This document shows, one piece after another, positions 44,823 to 55,328 of a stretch of 57,423 nt of DNA. The stretch is from Pseudomonadales bacterium (GTDB lineage: Bacteria > Pseudomonadota > Gammaproteobacteria > Pseudomonadales > Azotimanducaceae): contig JAJDTI010000043.1 of assembly GCA_022827245.1 (NCBI GenBank), forward strand, positions 1 to 57,423. The letters run 5' to 3'. The notes below the pieces were generated by a model. It was not told where the DNA came from. It did not search any database and saw only the letters and a program-made list of their open reading frames with translations. The position numbers and the translations under genes were made by a program. Position 1 is the first letter of the stretch. Every line of letters begins with the position of its first letter.

Positions 44823-45731
44823 CTACTGGCTCCCGCGCATGCGCGGATCGAGGAGGTCCCGCAGCGCGTCGCCGTACACGTTGATCGCGTACACGACGAT
44901 CGTCAGGCAGAGCCCGGGCGCGAGGGCGAGCCATGGGCCGAGGTACATGTACGTGCGCCCCGTGCCGCTCAGCATCGCGCCCCACGTCGGGGCCGGCGGC
45001 GGGACGCCGAGCCCCAGGAAGGACAGGCCCGCCTCCGTCAGGATGACCGCGCCGATACGGGTGGTGAAGAGCACGATCAGCACCGGCATGACGTTCGGCA
45101 CGATGTGCCGCCGCAGCACGTGGAACGTGCGCGCGCCGATCGACTGCGCGGCGTGCGTGTACATGTTCTCCTTCACCGACACGACGGCGCCCCGCACGAT
45201 GCGGGAACCCGCGATGCCGTAGAGCAGCCCGAGCACCAGCACGATCTGGGGAATGCCCGGGCCCACCACCGAGACGATGACGATGAGCAGCACCAGGTCC
45301 GGGAAGGTCATCCAGGCGTCCACGCCGCGCTGCACCACCATGTCCGTCCGGCCGCCGAAGTACCCGGAGACGACGCCGATCACCAGGGAGACCACCGTCG
45401 CGAGGCCCGCCGCCACGAAGCTGACGATCATCGAGAGCTGCGCGCCCATCAGGATGCGCGAGAGCACGTCGCGGCCGAGATGGTCGGTGCCGAGCGGGAA
45501 GTCGAGCGACGGGGGCTGCAGCCGCACGGCCAGGTTCGTCTCGTTGATGCCGTACGGCGCCAGCACGTCCGCGAAGATGCCGCAGAGCAGGAACACCAGG
45601 AAGACGACTCCCCCGACAGCGCCGAGCGGCTTCTCGCGCCCGAGCCGGGCGAGGAACTCCCACAGCGCGCCCAGCCGGCCCGGCGGCCGGGGCCCGGCCC
45701 CCGCGACTCCGGACAGCGCCGCCTCGCTCAC
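44823..45731 (-). CDS. Dpp/Opp-type ABC permease (DppC-like)
   Basis: 302 residues from GTG 45731, which overlaps the DppB-like stop (GTGA). A cytoplasmic N-terminus of about 30 residues is followed by six membrane helices with the conserved 'FPLGTDHLGRDVLSRIL' after helix 1. The EAA-type coupling segment is 'AAQSIGARTFHVLRRHIVPN', and the end reads 'GDALRDLLDPRMRG'. It pairs with the DppB-like permease in the inner membrane. Confidence 0.93.
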   Translation of the reverse strand: MSEAALSGVAGAGPRPPGRLGALWEFLARLGREKPLGAVGGVVFLVFLLCGIFADVLAPYGINETNLAVRLQPPSLDFPLGTDHLGRDVLSRILMGAQLSMIVSFVAAGLATVVSLVIGVVSGYFGGRTDMVVQRGVDAWMTFPDLVLLIVIVSVVGPGIPQIVLVLGLLYGIAGSRIVRGAVVSVKENMYTHAAQSIGARTFHVLRRHIVPNVMPVLIVLFTTRIGAVILTEAGLSFLGLGVPPPAPTWGAMLSGTGRTYMYLGPWLALAPGLCLTIVVYAINVYGDALRDLLDPRMRGSQ

Positions 45732-46678
45732 TGGTGCCGGACCTTCGGGTCGAGCCAGCCGTAGCTCACGTCCACGACCAGGTTGATGAACAGCACGCCC
45801 ACGCCGACGACCAGGAACACCCCGGAGACCACCGGGTAGTCGCGTTGGAACACCGCTTCGAGCAGCAGCAGCCCCATGCCGGGGACGACGAAGATCTGCT
45901 CGAAGATGACCGCGCCGCCAATGAGCAGCGGCGCCTGCAGCCCGATGAGCGTGACGACCGGAATGAGGCCGTTGCGCAGCGCGTGGCGCACGATGACGAG
46001 ACGCTCCGAGACGCCCTTGGCCCGGGCCGTGCGGATGTAGTCCTGCCGCAGCACCTCGAGCATCATCGTGCGCGTCATCCGCATGGTCACGGCGGACATC
46101 GAGAGCCCAAGAAGAATAGCGGGAACAATCATGTGCGACAGGTTCTTCAGGGGATCTTCGAAGAAGGGTGTGTACTCGAGATCCGGCGCCCAGCGCCACC
46201 ACACCGACGGGAACACCATCACCAGCGTGCCGAGCCAGAACCCGGGCACCGCCAGCATCAGGAGGGAGAACGAACGCGCCACGTAGTCCCCGGCGGTGTC
46301 CTGGCGCATCGCGGAGTAGATGCCGATCGGCAACGCCACGGTCAGCGCGACGAGCAGGGCGAGGAAGCCCAGTTCGAAGGTGATCGGCAGCGTGGCCAGC
46401 AACTGGTCCGCCACCGGCACGTTCTGCCACAGCGAGATCCCGAGGTCCCCCTGCAGCACGCCCCAGATCCAGCGGAAGTACTGGACGTACATCGGCTGGT
46501 CGAGCCCGAGCGCCGCCTCGATCTTCGCGCGGTCCTGTCCCGTCGCGATGTCGTTCTGGGCGAGCATCAGGTCGATCACGTCGCCCGGGATGAGCCGCAT
46601 CGAGATGAACACGATCAGGCTCGCGAAGAGCAGCGTCGGCACGAGCGCGGCCAGGCGGCGGGCTATGTACGCCTGCAT
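45728..46678 (-). CDS. Dpp/Opp-type ABC permease (DppB-like)
   Basis: 316 residues, six membrane helices. The family opening 'MQAYIARRLAALVPTLLFAS', the coupling segment 'RTARAKGVSERLVIVRHALR' and the end 'NLVVDVSYGWLDPKVRHQ' are characteristic. It starts 15 bases after the stop of the Gfo/Idh/MocA gene, so the importer belongs to the operon headed by the dioxygenase gene. Confidence 0.93.
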   Translation of the reverse strand: MQAYIARRLAALVPTLLFASLIVFISMRLIPGDVIDLMLAQNDIATGQDRAKIEAALGLDQPMYVQYFRWIWGVLQGDLGISLWQNVPVADQLLATLPITFELGFLALLVALTVALPIGIYSAMRQDTAGDYVARSFSLLMLAVPGFWLGTLVMVFPSVWWRWAPDLEYTPFFEDPLKNLSHMIVPAILLGLSMSAVTMRMTRTMMLEVLRQDYIRTARAKGVSERLVIVRHALRNGLIPVVTLIGLQAPLLIGGAVIFEQIFVVPGMGLLLLEAVFQRDYPVVSGVFLVVGVGVLFINLVVDVSYGWLDPKVRHQ

Positions 46679-46693
46679 GGTTGGTTCAGCGTC

Positions 46694-47683
46694 TCAGGAG
46701 AGGTCGAGCCCGCGGAGCGGCAACCCCGCCGCCTCGTAGCAGCGGTCGATGGCGCGCATCTGGTTGACCGCGTCCTCAGGCCCGGTGAGGAGCGGCTTGC
46801 CCTCCTCGACCGCGTCGAGGAAGGCGTCGAGCTGGTAGGCGTAGCTCGTGCGCCGGTCACGCGTCTCGGTGCGCGTGTCGCCGTCGATGTCGAGGCGGAT
46901 CGAGTGTCCGATCTGCGGCGCCAGCGGGTTGACGACGTGCATGACGCCGCGCTCGCCCGTCACCGTGAGGTCCATCCGCCAGGACACCCCGGCGCGCATG
47001 TCGGCGGACACCGTGGCCACGATGCCGCTCGGGAAGTGGAACCTCGCCTCGAGGCGGGTGTCCACGTTCGGCGGCCCCGTCTCCGCCGTCGCCTCGACGC
47101 GTTCCGGTTCCTCGCCGGTGATGTGCCGCGCCCACGAGATCGGGTAGCAGCCGAGGTCCATCGTGACGCCGCCGCCCGTCGCGTACTGGTTCCGGATGTC
47201 ACGGGGGTTCGTCACCGGCGCGTGAAAGGCCGCGTCGACGGTGCGGACCTCGCCGAGGAGGCCGTCGTCGACGATCTCCTTCGCGCGCCGGAACACCGGG
47301 TGGTACCGGTAGTGGAACGCGTCCATCAGGACGAGGCCGGTATCCGCCGCGGCCCGGGCCATCTCCTCCGCCTCGACCGCGTTGCAGGCGAAGGACTTCT
47401 CGCAGAGGACGTGCTTGCCGGCGGCGAGGGCCGCGAGGGTCCACTCCCGGTGCCAGGCGATGGGCAACGGGTTGTAGACCGCATCGATGTCCGGGTCCTC
47501 CACGACGTCCCGGTACGTGTCGTACACGACCGGGATCCGATGCCACCGGGCGAATCCCTCCGCGCGCTCCCGGTCGCGGGCGGCGACGCAGCGCACCGCG
47601 GCCCGCGGCTCGTCCCGGCAGGGTTCGAGGAGCGCCCGCGGCGCGATATTGGCGGCCCCGAGGGTGCCGAAGACGACCGTCAT
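46694..47683 (-). CDS. Gfo/Idh/MocA-family oxidoreductase
   Basis: 329 residues. N-terminal Rossmann domain with 'FGTLGAANIAPRALL' and 'AGKHVLCEKSFACNAVEAEE' (the EKP motif appears as EKS). The C-terminal alpha/beta domain shows 'DAFHYRYHPVFRRAKEIV' and 'GGGVTMDLGCYPISWARH', the region that holds the catalytic residues. NAD(P)-dependent dehydrogenation of sugars, inositols or related polyols is usual. The start overlaps the dioxygenase stop by four bases. With the importer, it suggests uptake and oxidation of one compound. Confidence 0.9.
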   Translation of the reverse strand: MTVVFGTLGAANIAPRALLEPCRDEPRAAVRCVAARDRERAEGFARWHRIPVVYDTYRDVVEDPDIDAVYNPLPIAWHREWTLAALAAGKHVLCEKSFACNAVEAEEMARAAADTGLVLMDAFHYRYHPVFRRAKEIVDDGLLGEVRTVDAAFHAPVTNPRDIRNQYATGGGVTMDLGCYPISWARHITGEEPERVEATAETGPPNVDTRLEARFHFPSGIVATVSADMRAGVSWRMDLTVTGERGVMHVVNPLAPQIGHSIRLDIDGDTRTETRDRRTSYAYQLDAFLDAVEEGKPLLTGPEDAVNQMRAIDRCYEAAGLPLRGLDLS

Positions 47684-48903
47684 GGCGCGTCGGTCCCCGC
47701 GTTGATGTGGCGCCTCTCCGTCAGCTCGCGGTCCACGGTGATCGCCTGCCGGCCGCGGGGCCCCACGATCTCGTACACCATGAGGGACTCGAGTTCCCGC
47801 CGTTCACGGTCGGTGATCGCTGTCCAGGCAGCGCTCTCCAGGAAGGTCTTGAACGCCGCGCCGGAGTCCGCGAACGGCATGATCCAGGGCGGCGTCACCG
47901 CCTGGAGGATGGCGGCGCGCTTGCTGTCGGTCGCATTGAGGCCCGCCCGGTGCCAGGTTCGCGCGTCGAACAGCAGGATGCTGCCGGCGGGCGCCTCGAT
48001 CACGTCGGCGTCAGGTCCCCCGTACGGCAGGCCGTGCCGCTTGCGGTGACCGGGACGCGCGAACTCGACGCCCAGCCCCCAATCGGGCGGGGGCCCTTCG
48101 TTGCGACAGTGACTGCCCAGCTTGAAACGCGTGGCGCCGTTGCCGCGCGTGAAGTCCGTGACGCAGATGTTCCGCTGCACGCCGAGGACCACGTCTCCGC
48201 TCCGACGCTCCGGGATCCGGCCGGCGCCGACGCGGCGGTCGATCCCCCAGAGGTAAGGGAAGTCCGAGTGCCACCCCTGGACGTCGCGTTCCCCGTCGTC
48301 CCGGTCGAGCACCGCGAAAGACGGCGGGTGGGCGAAACGGATCTCGTCCGTACCCATGTATCGCCGTGTGAGCCAGAGCGAGACCGGCTCCGCGCTCGCG
48401 CGCGCGACGGCCGCGTGCTGGTCGAGCGCCGAGACGCCGCGATCAAGGGTCCGCGCAGACCAAGGCCCGCAACCCGCGACGCGCTGCAGTCCGTCCACCG
48501 TGTCGGCGTCCAGCACCGCCGGCAGGCATACCCAACCCCGCTCCCGGAATGTGCGCAGGTACTCCGACGGCAGCCGGTCCGGACCGCGCACCGCGCGGAA
48601 CCGCGTCGGCCGCGCACCGGGACCTCCATCGCCACCCACGGCGTGCCCACGCCACGTGAGGAGCCGGTCTCCCGACGCCCCGGCCTTGGCTTCGACGTGC
48701 TGTCCGGTCCCAACGTGCCGGTACCCGCCGGCTACTTCCTCCCACACCACGCGGTCGTCGGCCTCGCGGAGTACGGCCAGATCGCCGGCATCGTCCGCGC
48801 CCAGGAAGTCGCCCCCGGGGGTTGCGAGCAGGGTGAAGCGGTGCCCGGGCGCCTCCACCCGCACCACGTTTTCCCGAAGCGGCTCGGGTGGCGGCATATC
48901 CAA
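47680..48903 (-). CDS. Phytanoyl-CoA dioxygenase (PhyH) family protein with N-terminal extension
   Basis: 407 residues. About 105 N-terminal residues form an extra beta-rich region ('FTLLATPGGDFLGADDAG'). The PhyH double-stranded beta-helix follows, with the Fe(II) ligands His and Asp in 'VQGWHSDFPYLWG' and the distal His in 'FDARTWHRAGLN'. An Arg for 2-oxoglutarate may be the one in 'ATDSKRAAILQ'. It would hydroxylate an organic substrate using oxygen and 2-oxoglutarate. It is the first gene of the seven-gene operon; an ATG at 48897 is an alternative start. Substrate unknown. Confidence 0.85.
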   Translation of the reverse strand: MDMPPPEPLRENVVRVEAPGHRFTLLATPGGDFLGADDAGDLAVLREADDRVVWEEVAGGYRHVGTGQHVEAKAGASGDRLLTWRGHAVGGDGGPGARPTRFRAVRGPDRLPSEYLRTFRERGWVCLPAVLDADTVDGLQRVAGCGPWSARTLDRGVSALDQHAAVARASAEPVSLWLTRRYMGTDEIRFAHPPSFAVLDRDDGERDVQGWHSDFPYLWGIDRRVGAGRIPERRSGDVVLGVQRNICVTDFTRGNGATRFKLGSHCRNEGPPPDWGLGVEFARPGHRKRHGLPYGGPDADVIEAPAGSILLFDARTWHRAGLNATDSKRAAILQAVTPPWIMPFADSGAAFKTFLESAAWTAITDRERRELESLMVYEIVGPRGRQAITVDRELTERRHINAGTDAP

Positions 48904-48957
48904 CGCACGTCAGGAGTGGCGCCGGAGTGTAGCAGACGGTCCGCCCTTCCCTGGCAG

Positions 48958-50371
<1,414 letters not shown>

Positions 50372-50379
<8 letters not shown>

Positions 50380-51424
50380 GGCCGGGTTGCTCCAGCGGGA
50401 TGTACAGGGAGAAGACGGTGTGGCCCGGCGTGCTGTCGCACTCGAGCACACCGTTGTGCTGACCGACGATGTTCTGGGTGATGGACAGCCCGAGTCCCGT
50501 GCCCTCGGGCCGTCCGCTGATCATGGGGTAGTAGATGCGGTCCGCGATGTCCGCCGGGATGCCGGGACCGTTGTCCTGGATGTCGACCCGCACCACGACC
50601 CGGTGGCGATGCGGGCCGATGGTGAACTGCCGCACGGCCCGCGTGGTCAGTTCGATGCGTGGGGCCGGCGTGTCGACGAGCGCTTCCTGGGCGTTGCGCA
50701 TGATGTTGAGGCACGCCTGGACCAGCTTGCCGAAGTCGCCTTCGAGTTCCGGCAGGCCCAGGTCGTAGTCGCGCGCGAACGCGATCCGCCCCGGCTCCTC
50801 CACGTCGATCAACTGCACCACCCGTTCGAGCACGCGGTGGATGTTCAGCGGCTCGAAGCGCGGCTTCTCGTTCGACCCGAGCATCCGGTCCACGAGGTTC
50901 TTCAGCCGGTCCGCCTCGTCGATGATGACCCGGGTGTACTCCCGCTGCCCGTCGGATCCGAGTTCGCGGTCGAGCAACTGCGCCGCGCCCCGAATGCCGC
51001 CGAGCGGGTTCTTGATCTCGTGGGCGAGGCCTCGAATCAGCTTGCGCGTGGTCTCCTGCAGGGCGACATGCTGATCGTCGCGGTTGATCCGCAGGAAGCG
51101 GTCGAGGGGCTCGATCTCGATCAGCAGCGCGTCCGCGCCGAGCCGCTCCACCGAGTAGTGCGCGCGCTGCCTCCGCTGCCCGTTGCTGAGCAGGACGGCT
51201 TCGCGTTTCGTGAACGGCTGCCCCGTGTCGAGCGTGTTGCGCAGCACGGTCGCCTGCTCGGCCGGATCGACGTACAGCGTACGGACCTCCTGTCCGAGCA
51301 CCCGAGGTGCCGACTTGCCGAAGAACGACTCCGCCGCCTGGTTGAGATAGGTGACGTGCAGCATGCCGTCCAGCACGACCACGGCGGTCGCGAGCTGGTC
51401 GAGAACCTCCTGGGCGTTGGCCAT
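50372..51424 (-). CDS. ntrB: Nitrogen sensor kinase NtrB
   Basis: 350 residues, cytosolic. An N-terminal PAS domain (about 5-115) is followed by the H-box with H135 in 'GLAHEIKNPLGGIRGAAQLL'. The ATPase domain shows N-box 'QACLNIMRNAQEAL', G1 'DNGPGIP' and G2 'GRPEGTGLGLSI'. It phosphorylates or dephosphorylates NtrC under control of PII protein. A sigma-54 promoter and an upstream NtrC site indicate autoregulation. Confidence 0.96.
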
Positions 51425-51476
51425 CGTGTCGTCGAACGTTGCGGATCGGGTACGACCGGGTCACGGTCAGGACAAT

Positions 51477-51491
51477 GCAATTTTCGGTCCA
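51477..51491 (-). promoter_or_regulatory. Sigma-54 promoter of ntrBC
   Basis: On the minus strand TGGACCGAAAATTGC matches the -24/-12 consensus with the invariant GG and GC ten bases apart. The start would be near 51465, 41 bases before the ntrB ATG. Confidence 0.7.
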
Positions 51492-51561
51492 GCACGGGAC
51501 GGCTCCCGAAACGCCCGCCGACCGCCCAGCGGCCGCGGCGGACGGGGTCCCGAACCGCCGA

Positions 51562-51578
51562 TGCACCAATCTAGTGCA
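51562..51578. promoter_or_regulatory. NtrC-binding site upstream of ntrBC
   Basis: TGCACCAATCTAGTGCA fits the enteric NtrC consensus TGCACYA-N3-TRGTGCA at every specified position. Its centre is about 105 bases upstream of the predicted sigma-54 start of ntrBC. Confidence 0.8.
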
Positions 51579-51622
51579 TTATCGCATCGGGGGCAATCCG
51601 GGCCCGGGCCACCGAGCCCGGG

Positions 51623-52159
51623 CTACCGGGCTCGCGCCACCGACGTGCGCAGCACGTGGAAGCGGGTCGCGCCGGACTGCAGCACCACCGCGCCGGCCTC
51701 GTCCAGCACGGCGGCACGGACGGTGTGCGGGCCGCGCGCCACCGCCGAAAGGGGGCAGGTGAACCGGCCTCCATCCCGCGCCACGCACGCGGCGGTCTGT
51801 CCGTCCAGGGACACGGTCACCCGGTGCCCGGCCGCGAGGCCCGGCGCGACGCGCCCCTCTACCCGCACGTCTCCGCCGTTGGCGCGCGCCGCGGCGCCAG
51901 GCTCGGGCAAGACGATCTCCAGGGACTCGTAAAGTGGTGGCTCCACCGGTGCCGGCGCTGACGGCGTGCCGGCGCGAGCGGGCTGCGCGACTGGCGCAGG
52001 CGCATAGGTATTGACGGGCTTCGCCGGCACGCGGCGGGCACTCGGCGTGGGCCGGTCCGAGAAGACCGGGTGACCCGCCCCATCGGTCGCCCGGTAGACC
52101 GGGGCGTCCGCCGCCCCTGCCGTGGCAACGGCCGCCAGGATCAGGACCGCGTATCGCAT
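51623..52159 (-). CDS. Exported DUF4124-domain protein
   Basis: 178 residues from ATG 52159 (GGAGGT eight bases upstream). A signal peptide (about 1-17, ending ATAGA) precedes the DUF4124 motif 'VYRATDGAGHPVFSDRP' (about 21-37). A Pro/Ala linker and a C-terminal Ig-like region with 'VRVEGRVAPGLAAGHRVTV' and two Cys residues follow. The family lies between glnA and ntrB in many Gammaproteobacteria, exactly as here, but its function is unknown. It is likely periplasmic. Confidence 0.87.
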   Translation of the reverse strand: MRYAVLILAAVATAGAADAPVYRATDGAGHPVFSDRPTPSARRVPAKPVNTYAPAPVAQPARAGTPSAPAPVEPPLYESLEIVLPEPGAAARANGGDVRVEGRVAPGLAAGHRVTVSLDGQTAACVARDGGRFTCPLSAVARGPHTVRAAVLDEAGAVVLQSGATRFHVLRTSVARAR

Positions 52160-52214
52160 CGACGCCACCTCCAGCACGAACGCCCGGGAAGGGAAAAGTG
52201 TCGCCCGAAACGAG

Positions 52215-52248
52215 CAGGCCCCGATACCGTCTCCGGCATCGGGGCCTG
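52215..52248 (-). terminator. glnA: glnA terminator-like hairpin
   Basis: An 11-bp perfect stem, CAGGCCCCGAT with its complement, loop of 12, begins 36 bases after the glnA stop. The following minus-strand bases contain only short T runs. It probably limits read-through from glnA into the DUF4124-ntrBC genes. Confidence 0.7.
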
Positions 52249-52284
52249 TGGGACAGGGACCCGCGTGCGTGTAGGCCGAACGCG

Positions 52285-53697
52285 TCAGACGGAGTAGTAC
52301 ATCTCGAACTCGGCCGGGTGCGTCGTCATCCGCAGCACTTCGACCTCATCCTGCTTGAGCTCGAGGTAGCCGTCGATCTGGTCGTCGCTGAACACGCCAC
52401 CCGCGGTCAGGAAACCGCGGTCGTTGTCCAGCGCTTCGAGCGCCGCGTCGAGCGATGCGCACACCGTCGGAACGCCTTCGAGTTCCTCGGGAGCGAGGTC
52501 GTAGAGGTCCTTGTCGAACGGGTCGCCGGGGTGGATCCGGTTCTGGATGCCGTCGATGCCGGCCATCAGCATGGCGGCGAACATGAGGTAGGGGTTGCCC
52601 GCCGAGTCCGGGAACCGCACCTCCGTGCGGTAGCCCTTCGGGTTGCCGCCCTGCACGTACGGGATGCGGATGGAGGCGGAACGGTTGCGCGCGGAGTAGG
52701 CGAGCAGCACCGGCGCCTCGAAGCCCGGCACGAGCCGCTTGTAGGAGTTCGTGGTCGCGTTGGTGAACGCGTTGATCGCCTGCGCGTGCTTGATGATCCC
52801 GCCGATGTAGTAGAGCGCCGTGTCGGAGAGGCCCGCGTAGCCGTCGCCGAAGAACACGTTCTCGCCGTTCGAGGAGATCGACTGGTGCACGTGCATGCCG
52901 TTGCCGTTGTCGCCGACGAGCGGCTTCGGCATGAACGTCGCCGTCTTGCCGTAGGCATGCGCGACGTTGTGCACGCAGTACTTGTAGATCTGCAGCTCGT
53001 CCGCCTTCTTCACGAGGGTGTTGAACAGCACGCCGATCTCCGCCTGGCACGCCGTGCCCACCTCGTGGTGGTGCACTTCGACCTCGAGGCCCATCGACTG
53101 CATCGCGCTGCACATGGCGTTGCGCAGGTCGAGCGCCGAGTCCACCGGCGGCACGGGGAAGTAGCCGCCCTTGACCTTCGGCCGGTGCCCGAGGTTGCCG
53201 CCCTCGAACTCGGAGTCGGACTCCCACGCCGCTTCCTCCGCCGAGATCGCGTACGAGGCGCCCGAGATGTCGACCTTCCAGCGGACGTCGTCGAAGACGA
53301 AGAACTCGGCCTCGGGGCCGAAATAGGCCGTGTCGCCGATGCCGGTCGAGGCGAGGTACTTCTCGGCGAGCTTCGCCGTCGAGCGGGGGTCGCGGCCGTA
53401 CGGCTGCATCGTGCTCGGCTCGATGATGTCGCAGCGCAGGTTCACGGTGGTCTCGTCGCGGAACGGGTCCACCACCGGCGTCTCGTCGTCGGGCAGCAGC
53501 ATCATGTCCGACTCGTTGATCGACTTCCATCCGGAGATGGACGACCCGTCGAACATGATCCCGTCCGCGAACATGTCCGCGTCGACCCTGCCCGCGGGAA
53601 TCGTGGTGTGCTGCTCCTTGCCCCGCGGGTCGGTAAACCGCAGGTCCACCCACTTGGCATCGTTGTCGCTGATCAGCTTGATGGTGTTTTCCGACAT
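52285..53697 (-). CDS. glnA: Glutamine synthetase type I
   Basis: 470 residues (E. coli 469). The ATG at 53697 has AGGAG upstream; a GTG two codons earlier is less likely. It makes glutamine from glutamate, ammonia and ATP as a dodecamer. Conserved blocks: '[18 protein letters not shown]', '[13 protein letters not shown]', '[12 protein letters not shown]', and 'NRSASIRIP'. The adenylylation tyrosine is Y399 in 'DLYDLAPEE', so activity control by GlnE is expected. A sigma-54 promoter with two NtrC sites drives it. Confidence 0.98.
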   Translation of the reverse strand: MSENTIKLISDNDAKWVDLRFTDPRGKEQHTTIPAGRVDADMFADGIMFDGSSISGWKSINESDMMLLPDDETPVVDPFRDETTVNLRCDIIEPSTMQPYGRDPRSTAKLAEKYLASTGIGDTAYFGPEAEFFVFDDVRWKVDISGASYAISAEEAAWESDSEFEGGNLGHRPKVKGGYFPVPPVDSALDLRNAMCSAMQSMGLEVEVHHHEVGTACQAEIGVLFNTLVKKADELQIYKYCVHNVAHAYGKTATFMPKPLVGDNGNGMHVHQSISSNGENVFFGDGYAGLSDTALYYIGGIIKHAQAINAFTNATTNSYKRLVPGFEAPVLLAYSARNRSASIRIPYVQGGNPKGYRTEVRFPDSAGNPYLMFAAMLMAGIDGIQNRIHPGDPFDKDLYDLAPEELEGVPTVCASLDAALEALDNDRGFLTAGGVFSDDQIDGYLELKQDEVEVLRMTTHPAEFEMYYSV

Positions 53698-53847
53698 TTC
53701 CACTTCTCTCCTGGAGAACCGTTACTCGTCCTTCGAATCAACCCTGCGCCCCTACTCACGCGGCGCGCGCCCGCACGCCCGGCCCGGGAAACAGCGCGGC
53801 TGCCCCCGGCAGACCGGACGTCGGTCCGACTTCCAGACTCGTATGAG

Positions 53848-53862
53848 GCAAATTCGATGCCA
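53848..53862 (-). promoter_or_regulatory. glnA: Sigma-54 promoter of glnA
   Basis: Minus-strand TGGCATCGAATTTGC matches TGGCAC-N5-TTGC with one change and the strict GG/GC spacing. The predicted start is near 53836, 139 bases before the glnA ATG. The 300-base region 53698-54004 holds this promoter and the NtrC sites. Confidence 0.75.
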
Positions 53863-53937
53863 CCCCGTTACGGGGCCCCGTTACAGGGCACGAACATCGA
53901 TCCGGAGCCGCTCAACCGGGCGCACGACCGCCCCGCA

Positions 53938-53985
53938 TGCCGCCATCTGGTGCACTACGTGCGCTGCACGCACTGATTCAGTGCA
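53938..53985. promoter_or_regulatory. glnA: Two NtrC-binding sites upstream of glnA
   Basis: Site at 53969-53985 (CGCACTGATTCAGTGCA) contains the perfect dyad GCACTG/CAGTGC. Site at 53938-53954 has a perfect TGGTGCA half and a weak second half. Centres are about 141 and 110 bases upstream of the predicted start and 31 bases apart, nearly identical to the enhancer of E. coli glnAp2 (-140 and -108). Confidence 0.65.
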
Positions 53986-54004
53986 CGCGGACGCGCCGCG
54001 GCGG

Positions 54005-54247
54005 TCAAGTCTCGCACACTTCCACCCGAATGCGAATGTCCTCGCCCTCGCGCCGACTGAACAGCACGCGGTGCCCATGCACGCGGCACCAGGCGGGGAT
54101 GTCGTGCAGCACGCCCGGGTCCGTGGCGATGACGTCGAGCAGCGTCCCGGGGCGCAGCGTGCGCACGCGGTCCTGGGTGCGGATCACCGGGAGCGGGCAG
54201 AGCAGGCCCCGGGCATCCAGCCGTTCGCCGGTCCCGCGATCAGACAT
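54005..54247 (-). CDS. TusA-like sulfur carrier protein
   Basis: 80 residues. TusA/SirA fold with the sulfur-carrying Cys in the CPxP motif, 'LDARGLLCPLPVIRTQD' (about 10-26). Family members pass persulfide sulfur to tRNA thiolation, molybdenum cofactor or sulfur oxidation pathways. Here the gene overlaps by eight bases the end of a PP-loop tRNA-thiolation-like gene, which points to a relay for tRNA sulfur modification. It lacks partner TusBCD genes. Confidence 0.88.
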   Translation of the reverse strand: MSDRGTGERLDARGLLCPLPVIRTQDRVRTLRPGTLLDVIATDPGVLHDIPAWCRVHGHRVLFSRREGEDIRIRVEVCET

Positions 54248-55283
54248 GCCACGCGGCGGGAAGCTCCGCGGGCGCGAGCGGCGCGACGTTCACGAGTTCC
54301 ACGACCCCGTCGGGGTGGTGCACGCTCACTTCCACCTCCGCCTCGTCCCGCCCCTGGCTGTAGCGCGCCAGCACTTGCGCGGCCAGGCCGATGTCGTCCC
54401 GCGCCGGGGTTCCGTCGACCAGCGCCAGCGGACCCGGCACGCGGGACGTCCGCAGGTGCAGGAAGCGCTTTCGGTAGCCCTCCAGAAAGCGGTTCTCGCC
54501 CTCCTCGCGCCCGACGATCAGCTTGTAGTGGGGCGCGGGCCGGATGTGCCTGCCGACCTTCAGCAGCATGATGTCGTCGAGTTCGTAGTCCCGCTCGCCG
54601 CGCGCTTCCCAGAGGTCCGCGAGCTTGGCGGCATACCGCTCGTCGGTCAGGAAGCAGCATCCGCCCGCCGGCTGCGCGTAGTCCGTCAGTCCGAACGCCT
54701 CCGCGAGCGCCATCTGCGGCTTGCGGTTGCGCCCGTGGAAGTCGAACAGCGCCTCGCGGTCCACCCAGCCCTCGCGTTCCGGCCGCGTCGGCGGCAGGTT
54801 CTTCGCGCAGAGCGGCCGCAGCAGCAGGTCGTCCGCCCCGGACTCGCGGGCGACGATGGGCATGGTCTCCTTGCGCTGCGACTTCGGCCGCTGCCCGATC
54901 ACCTCGCCCGTCACGATGAAGTCGAAACCGTGCTCGTCCATGAAGCCCCAGGCGAGGGCCTTGTTGACCATGAAGATCTTGCAGTCGAGGCAGGGGTTGA
55001 GGTGCTGGCCGTAGCCGTGCTTCGGGTTGAGCACGACATCCTTGTACTCCGACGTCACGTCGATGATGTGCAGCGGGATGCCGAGCTGCTCGGCCACCCA
55101 CAGGGCGTTGTTGCGTTTCTCTTTCGCACGGTCCTTCCGGCGGATGGCATGGGTGTGGCCTTCCACACAGAAACCGGTGTAGAAATTCAGGCCCTCGACA
55201 TGGACCCCCTGCTCCATGACGACCTTTGCCGCCAGCATGGAGTCCAGGCCACCGGAGATGAGCGCGACCGCCTTCTTCGTCAT
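54240..55283 (-). CDS. PP-loop ATPase, MnmA/ThiI-like tRNA thiolase family
   Basis: 347 residues from ATG 55283. The PP-loop is 'ALISGGLDSMLAAK' (7-20). Cys pairs C98/C101 in 'LNPCLDCKIFM' and the later 'AGGCCFLTDERY' resemble the catalytic Cys pair of MnmA. The C-terminal half contains 'DDIMLLKVGRHIRP' and 'LIVGREEGENRF'. Such proteins adenylate a tRNA base for sulfur insertion; the family is often labelled tRNA (5-methylaminomethyl-2-thiouridylate)-methyltransferase. The overlapping TusA-like gene supports a thiolation role. Which nucleoside is modified is unknown. It is divergent from dtd. Confidence 0.82.
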   Translation of the reverse strand: MTKKAVALISGGLDSMLAAKVVMEQGVHVEGLNFYTGFCVEGHTHAIRRKDRAKEKRNNALWVAEQLGIPLHIIDVTSEYKDVVLNPKHGYGQHLNPCLDCKIFMVNKALAWGFMDEHGFDFIVTGEVIGQRPKSQRKETMPIVARESGADDLLLRPLCAKNLPPTRPEREGWVDREALFDFHGRNRKPQMALAEAFGLTDYAQPAGGCCFLTDERYAAKLADLWEARGERDYELDDIMLLKVGRHIRPAPHYKLIVGREEGENRFLEGYRKRFLHLRTSRVPGPLALVDGTPARDDIGLAAQVLARYSQGRDEAEVEVSVHHPDGVVELVNVAPLAPAELPAAWHV

Positions 55284-55328
55284 GCCCCCTATTTTAGTGC
55301 TCCTTTTGGTACTCCGGAGGCCCGACCG

